64,000 nucleotides of DNA from Prolixibacteraceae bacterium (lineage in GTDB: Bacteria; Bacteroidota; Bacteroidia; Bacteroidales; Prolixibacteraceae), in NCBI GenBank assembly GCA_028683385.1, contig JAQUIJ010000003.1:124001-188000 (forward strand). The letters are read 5' to 3'. The notes under the pieces are model-generated. The model ran no database searches, was not told where the DNA came from, and was given only the letters and a program-made list of their open reading frames with translations. A program made the translations under genes and the position numbers. Below, one piece after another: positions 61,340 to 64,000 of the stretch (position 1 is its first letter; each line of letters begins with the position of its first letter).

Positions 61340-62338
61340 ATGAAAAGACAATTTGTAAATCTGAATTCGCAAACCTATGCATTTCGAATTGCATTTGTGT
61401 TTGTTTTAGCTTTCGCTACTTTAAGCTGCAATAAAGAAGACGATATGGCTTCGATGCAGGTCAGTTCTGAATCAAGGGACATTACCTATGTTCTTGATAA
61501 CTTTAGTTCGGTAAATGCTGGAGTAACCGAAGACGATTTCCTGAAAAGAGGTAAAATGATCCCAACTTTTAAAACATTGGTTGCTGCCTTGGTTGAGACA
61601 AAACTCGTGTCAACAATCGCAAAGGAAGAATTAACCATTTTTGCACCTACAGATGAAGCATTTTCTGCACTGGGGTTAAACGAAAAGAACATTGGGACTG
61701 TTCCAAACCTGAAAGAAATCTTGCTTTATCATGCTGTTGCTGGAAAAGTTTTTTCGGGTATGCTGACGAGCAAATATGTTCCTACAGTTAATGGAGCTGC
61801 GTTAAAAATTGATGTTACGTCTGGTGTTATGGTTAACGATGCAATGGTATTGAAGGCTGATATTAAAGCTATGAATGGGGTCATTCATATAATCGACAAA
61901 ATTTTAACGCCTCCTTCAAAAAATCTGGTCGAAATCGCTCTGGCAAGTGCACCTGAGTTTTCTATTTTAGTAGCAGCAGTTAAAAAAGCTAAATTAGTTG
62001 AAACTCTCTCGACAGGTGGACCATTTACTGTTTTTGCTCCAACCAATGCCGCTTTTGAATCACTCCTGACCGAATTAAAAGTTTCAAGTATCGATGCTCT
62101 TTCAGATGAAACAGTTAAAAATGTATTGTTATATCATGTGGTGAATGGCAGGATCTTTTCGAGTGATTTGAAGTCTGGTTCTGTAAACACTCTGAATGGC
62201 ACATTTAATGTGAATTTATCTGATTTAAAAATAACTGATGCAAATATGCGTGAAGCTGCTCTTGTGCCTTCACTGCTTAATATACAAGCTACTAACGGTG
62301 TTATTCATGTAATCGATCGGGTTATTCTGCCTAAATAA
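61340..62338 (+). CDS. Two-domain fasciclin (FAS1) lipoprotein
   Basis: A 332-residue exported protein with a lipoprotein signal (ATLSCNKE, C30). Two FAS1 domains follow (about 65-190 and 195-332), each with the family blocks: LTIFAPTDEAFSAL, LLYHAVAGKVFSG, GVIHIIDKIL in the first and FTVFAPTNAAFESL, LLYHVVNGRIFSS, GVIHVIDRVI in the second. FAS1 domains mediate adhesion; in Bacteroidota they are common surface lipoproteins, often near polysaccharide loci, of unknown ligand. The gene has its own terminator. Confidence 0.93.
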   Translation: MKRQFVNLNSQTYAFRIAFVFVLAFATLSCNKEDDMASMQVSSESRDITYVLDNFSSVNAGVTEDDFLKRGKMIPTFKTLVAALVETKLVSTIAKEELTIFAPTDEAFSALGLNEKNIGTVPNLKEILLYHAVAGKVFSGMLTSKYVPTVNGAALKIDVTSGVMVNDAMVLKADIKAMNGVIHIIDKILTPPSKNLVEIALASAPEFSILVAAVKKAKLVETLSTGGPFTVFAPTNAAFESLLTELKVSSIDALSDETVKNVLLYHVVNGRIFSSDLKSGSVNTLNGTFNVNLSDLKITDANMREAALVPSLLNIQATNGVIHVIDRVILPK

Positions 62339-62360
62339 TGCACTTAAAAAAATAAAGTAA

Positions 62361-62392
62361 AAAAGGGAGCACTGATTGGTGTTCCCTTTTTT
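62361..62392. terminator. Bidirectional terminator
   Basis: Twelve-bp stem with one G-T pair (62361-62372 with 62379-62390), hexaloop, A-run on one side and T-run on the other. Between the fasciclin gene and the convergent coiled-coil gene. Confidence 0.82.
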
Positions 62393-62409
62393 GATATCTA
62401 AGAATTCAG

Positions 62410-63327
62410 TTACCGTTTCATCAGAAACTTGGCGGTTCCAATGTTGTTCCCATCGGCAAACACATCTACGGTATATTCGCCCGGTAAAAATTCCTGACCT
62501 TTGTTGTCCCAGAAAATATTGACAGGAAGCGCGTTTCCTTCGTAGGTTACTTCTCGTTTAGCTGAATACGGAATTTTCAGGTCTTCAAACTGAAACAAAT
62601 CGCTGGCCGATTCCTGAAACAATACCTGATTGGGTTTTTGTATCCGAACGTATATCATTTTGTTTCCGCGGGGTGCGGTTACGTTTTTGCTCAACACAAA
62701 ACTTACTTTAATCTGTTCGGCACGGCGGGCACTTTCGGCATCTTTCCCACGCGAATTAATTCCAACGGCAGTCAATTCGGTGGCTTCCAGCAATTGGGCT
62801 TCTTTTACTTTTTCCTGAAGGTGCTGTTTTTCTTTTTCGAGCTGCTGGTTTTTTGTTTCAGACTGCGCAAAATTTTCTTTTACCTGGGCATTTTCAGCCA
62901 TCAGCATTTCATTTCTCCGGTTCAGCGAATCAACCTGAATGATGTAGTTCTTCATGATGTTCCGCATGGTGGTAACTTGCAGACGATATTGCTCGATTTG
63001 CCCGTAGCTTACTTTTTTAATTTGCTCAACTTCCTGAAGTAAATCCTTCACTTTGGTTTGAGCGCCTGACAATTCTGTTTGAAGAGTTTCATTGTTCGTA
63101 TGAATCGAATCGTAGTTCACCATCATGGTACTCAATTCGCTTTGAATCGAGGCCTTTTCCAAATTTAATGCCGCCAGAATCTTTTTGTTCTCGTTATGCT
63201 GAGAAACGAAAACCGAAATTACAACGATCAGCAAAACTGATAATATGATGATGATCAGATTGTTTCTTCTTTCTTTATCGGTTTCGCCTAACGAAAACTT
63301 TTTCTTTTTTATGCCAAATTCATCCAT
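62410..63327 (-). CDS. Single-pass membrane protein with periplasmic coiled coil
   Basis: A 305-residue protein I do not recognise as a named family. A basic cytoplasmic N-terminus (KKKKFSLG) and one membrane helix (about 24-43) are followed by a long coiled coil (about 45-180, rich in Q, E, K and L heptads). A C-terminal beta domain (about 205-305) contains SFVLSKNVTAPRGNKMIYVRI and the end GEYTVDVFADGN. This layout, with a chromosome-wide conservation in the phylum, suggests a cell-envelope structural protein. Function unknown. Confidence 0.75.
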   Translation of the reverse strand: MDEFGIKKKKFSLGETDKERRNNLIIIILSVLLIVVISVFVSQHNENKKILAALNLEKASIQSELSTMMVNYDSIHTNNETLQTELSGAQTKVKDLLQEVEQIKKVSYGQIEQYRLQVTTMRNIMKNYIIQVDSLNRRNEMLMAENAQVKENFAQSETKNQQLEKEKQHLQEKVKEAQLLEATELTAVGINSRGKDAESARRAEQIKVSFVLSKNVTAPRGNKMIYVRIQKPNQVLFQESASDLFQFEDLKIPYSAKREVTYEGNALPVNIFWDNKGQEFLPGEYTVDVFADGNNIGTAKFLMKR

Positions 63328-63456
63328 CCTGATTGAGTTTTGGTGTTGTTTTTAAGGAAGCCAAAAATAACAAATTTAAGGCCAATCCTGAAGGTTTTTG
63401 ATCAAAAGGTTCGATGTTTCAATTTCTAATCAATTCTTTGAGTTGCTTTTAAATGA

Positions 63457-63495
63457 AATTCCCTGAAACATCGGGATAAGATATTTCAGGGAATT
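63457..63495. terminator. Hairpin after the 97-residue gene
   Basis: Perfect 12-bp inverted repeat AATTCCCTGAAA (63457-63468) with TTTCAGGGAATT (63484-63495). Intergenic between the two minus-strand genes; weak T-run, so possibly a terminator or processing hairpin. Confidence 0.55.
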
Positions 63496-63520
63496 GGGAT
63501 TTAAATTTCGACATCGAAAG

Positions 63521-63814
63521 CTAAGCATCCGGATTGATTAGCTTGCCTAATTTTACATAGCTTTCCTCAACGGTATCAATCAACTCTTTTGCGATGTTGT
63601 CGAAATAGCTTTTTACCGATTGTTTAACATCCTTGCTTTCAGGATGATTAACTTGATAGCGCAGCGAATTTCTTAGAGTCAGTGTTTCCTGAACAATCTG
63701 AAGAACAGCTTCATCATCGGGTTTTTGCTGTAGGTTGTTAAACGTAAAACAGTCGAGTATCAGGTCAGATACTACATAATCAATCTCTTTTTTTAATCGT
63801 TGTCTGCTTGCCAT
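63521..63814 (-). CDS. Hypothetical helical protein (97 aa)
   Basis: A small, acidic, probably all-helical protein without membrane segment or known motif; starts MASRQRLKKEIDYVVSDLILDC, which resembles uncharacterised Bacteroidota proteins. It begins 3 bp after the stop of the DUF3108 gene on the same strand, so the two are one unit. No function can be given. Confidence 0.75.
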   Translation of the reverse strand: MASRQRLKKEIDYVVSDLILDCFTFNNLQQKPDDEAVLQIVQETLTLRNSLRYQVNHPESKDVKQSVKSYFDNIAKELIDTVEESYVKLGKLINPDA

Positions 63815-63817
63815 AGT

Positions 63818-64000
63818 TTATTTTATTTGTGACGTAAGTGGATATTTCATTGACTTGGGTTCAAGTAAAAGCGCTCTGACCGAACCCACTAAAACTTCGG
63901 TCTCAACCTGTACCGGAAGGTGGTTTTTGTCATCAGTAAACCAAATTTTCATGTATTCACCTTCACGAAAAAAATCGCCTTGCAGTAAATATACTGAAAC
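63818..64000 (-). CDS. DUF3108-family protein, 3' end only
   Basis: The window cuts this gene; the last 60 codons are visible, ending at 63818. FREGEYMKIWFTDDKNHLPVQVETEVLVGSVRALL fits the C-terminal end of DUF3108 proteins (a periplasmic beta-barrel-like fold found in many Bacteroidota and Proteobacteria). The start lies past 64000. Function unknown; transcribed together with the 97-residue gene. Confidence 0.75.
   Translation of the reverse strand, partial: VSVYLLQGDFFREGEYMKIWFTDDKNHLPVQVETEVLVGSVRALLLEPKSMKYPLTSQIK

Noticed and set aside
1..64000. CRISPR arrays, rRNA, tRNA, prophage or intact insertion sequences
   Set aside because: None could be supported on reading both strands.

Overview
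The window looks like a Bacteroidota chromosome, probably an environmental Bacteroidales/Marinilabiliales type (for example Prolixibacteraceae-like). The signs are SusC/SusD pairs with ECF sigma/FecR regulators, many sulfatases and glycoside hydrolases, DUF2723, DUF6427 and DUF3823 proteins, AT-rich intergenic DNA and promoters of the TTTG-N17-23-TAnnTTTG kind. I saw no rRNA, tRNA, CRISPR array or intact mobile element. The genus assignment is inference.

Layout. 1-13,030 (+): a sulfated-glycan locus with a FecR anti-sigma (5' end outside the window), SusC, SusD, three S1 sulfatases, an oxygen-independent sulfatase maturase (anSME) and a lipoprotein with the full active site of the oxygen-dependent formylglycine-generating enzyme (FGE). 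13,355-24,251 (-): ECF sigma, FecR, SusC, SusD and a DUF3823 lipoprotein, with a DUF4965 glutaminase-like lipoprotein beyond a terminator. 24,591-31,618: a GH2 enzyme (+), an AlkD-like DNA repair protein (-), and a tight minus-strand operon GH43-GH43-GH5-like-GalM for plant or algal glycans. 31,941-39,538 (+): housekeeping genes, including a 52-residue membrane peptide, metF, a DUF2723 glycosyltransferase-like protein, a polysaccharide deacetylase, purD and a DUF6427 protein.

39,539-43,173 (-): a magnesium-type region with a CorA homologue, an Nramp homologue whose metal-site motifs are altered, and a soluble PRC-barrel/MgtE_N/CBS protein. The last is preceded by a structured leader that can hide its ribosome binding site. 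43,517-49,482 (-): a complete MacAB-TolC-type efflux operon. 49,814-53,736 (-): a nickel-pincer cofactor operon (permease, larB, larC, larE) headed by a NikR-like regulator that has lost the three nickel-binding histidines. A nearly identical 26-bp direct-repeat site lies before nikR and before larE. No larA is present in the window.

53,852-59,855: a GlxA-type regulator (-) and an accessory run (+) of small VOC, RibD/DHFR-like, SRPBCC and DUF4287 proteins, with two intergenic stretches that look like remnants. 60,010-64,000: OsmC-like protein, riboflavin synthase, a two-domain fasciclin lipoprotein, a coiled-coil membrane protein, a 97-residue unknown and the end of a DUF3108 protein. The observations most worth following are the paired anaerobic and aerobic sulfatase maturases, the histidine-less NikR with its operator pair, and the Nramp/MgtE-sensor module with its leader.
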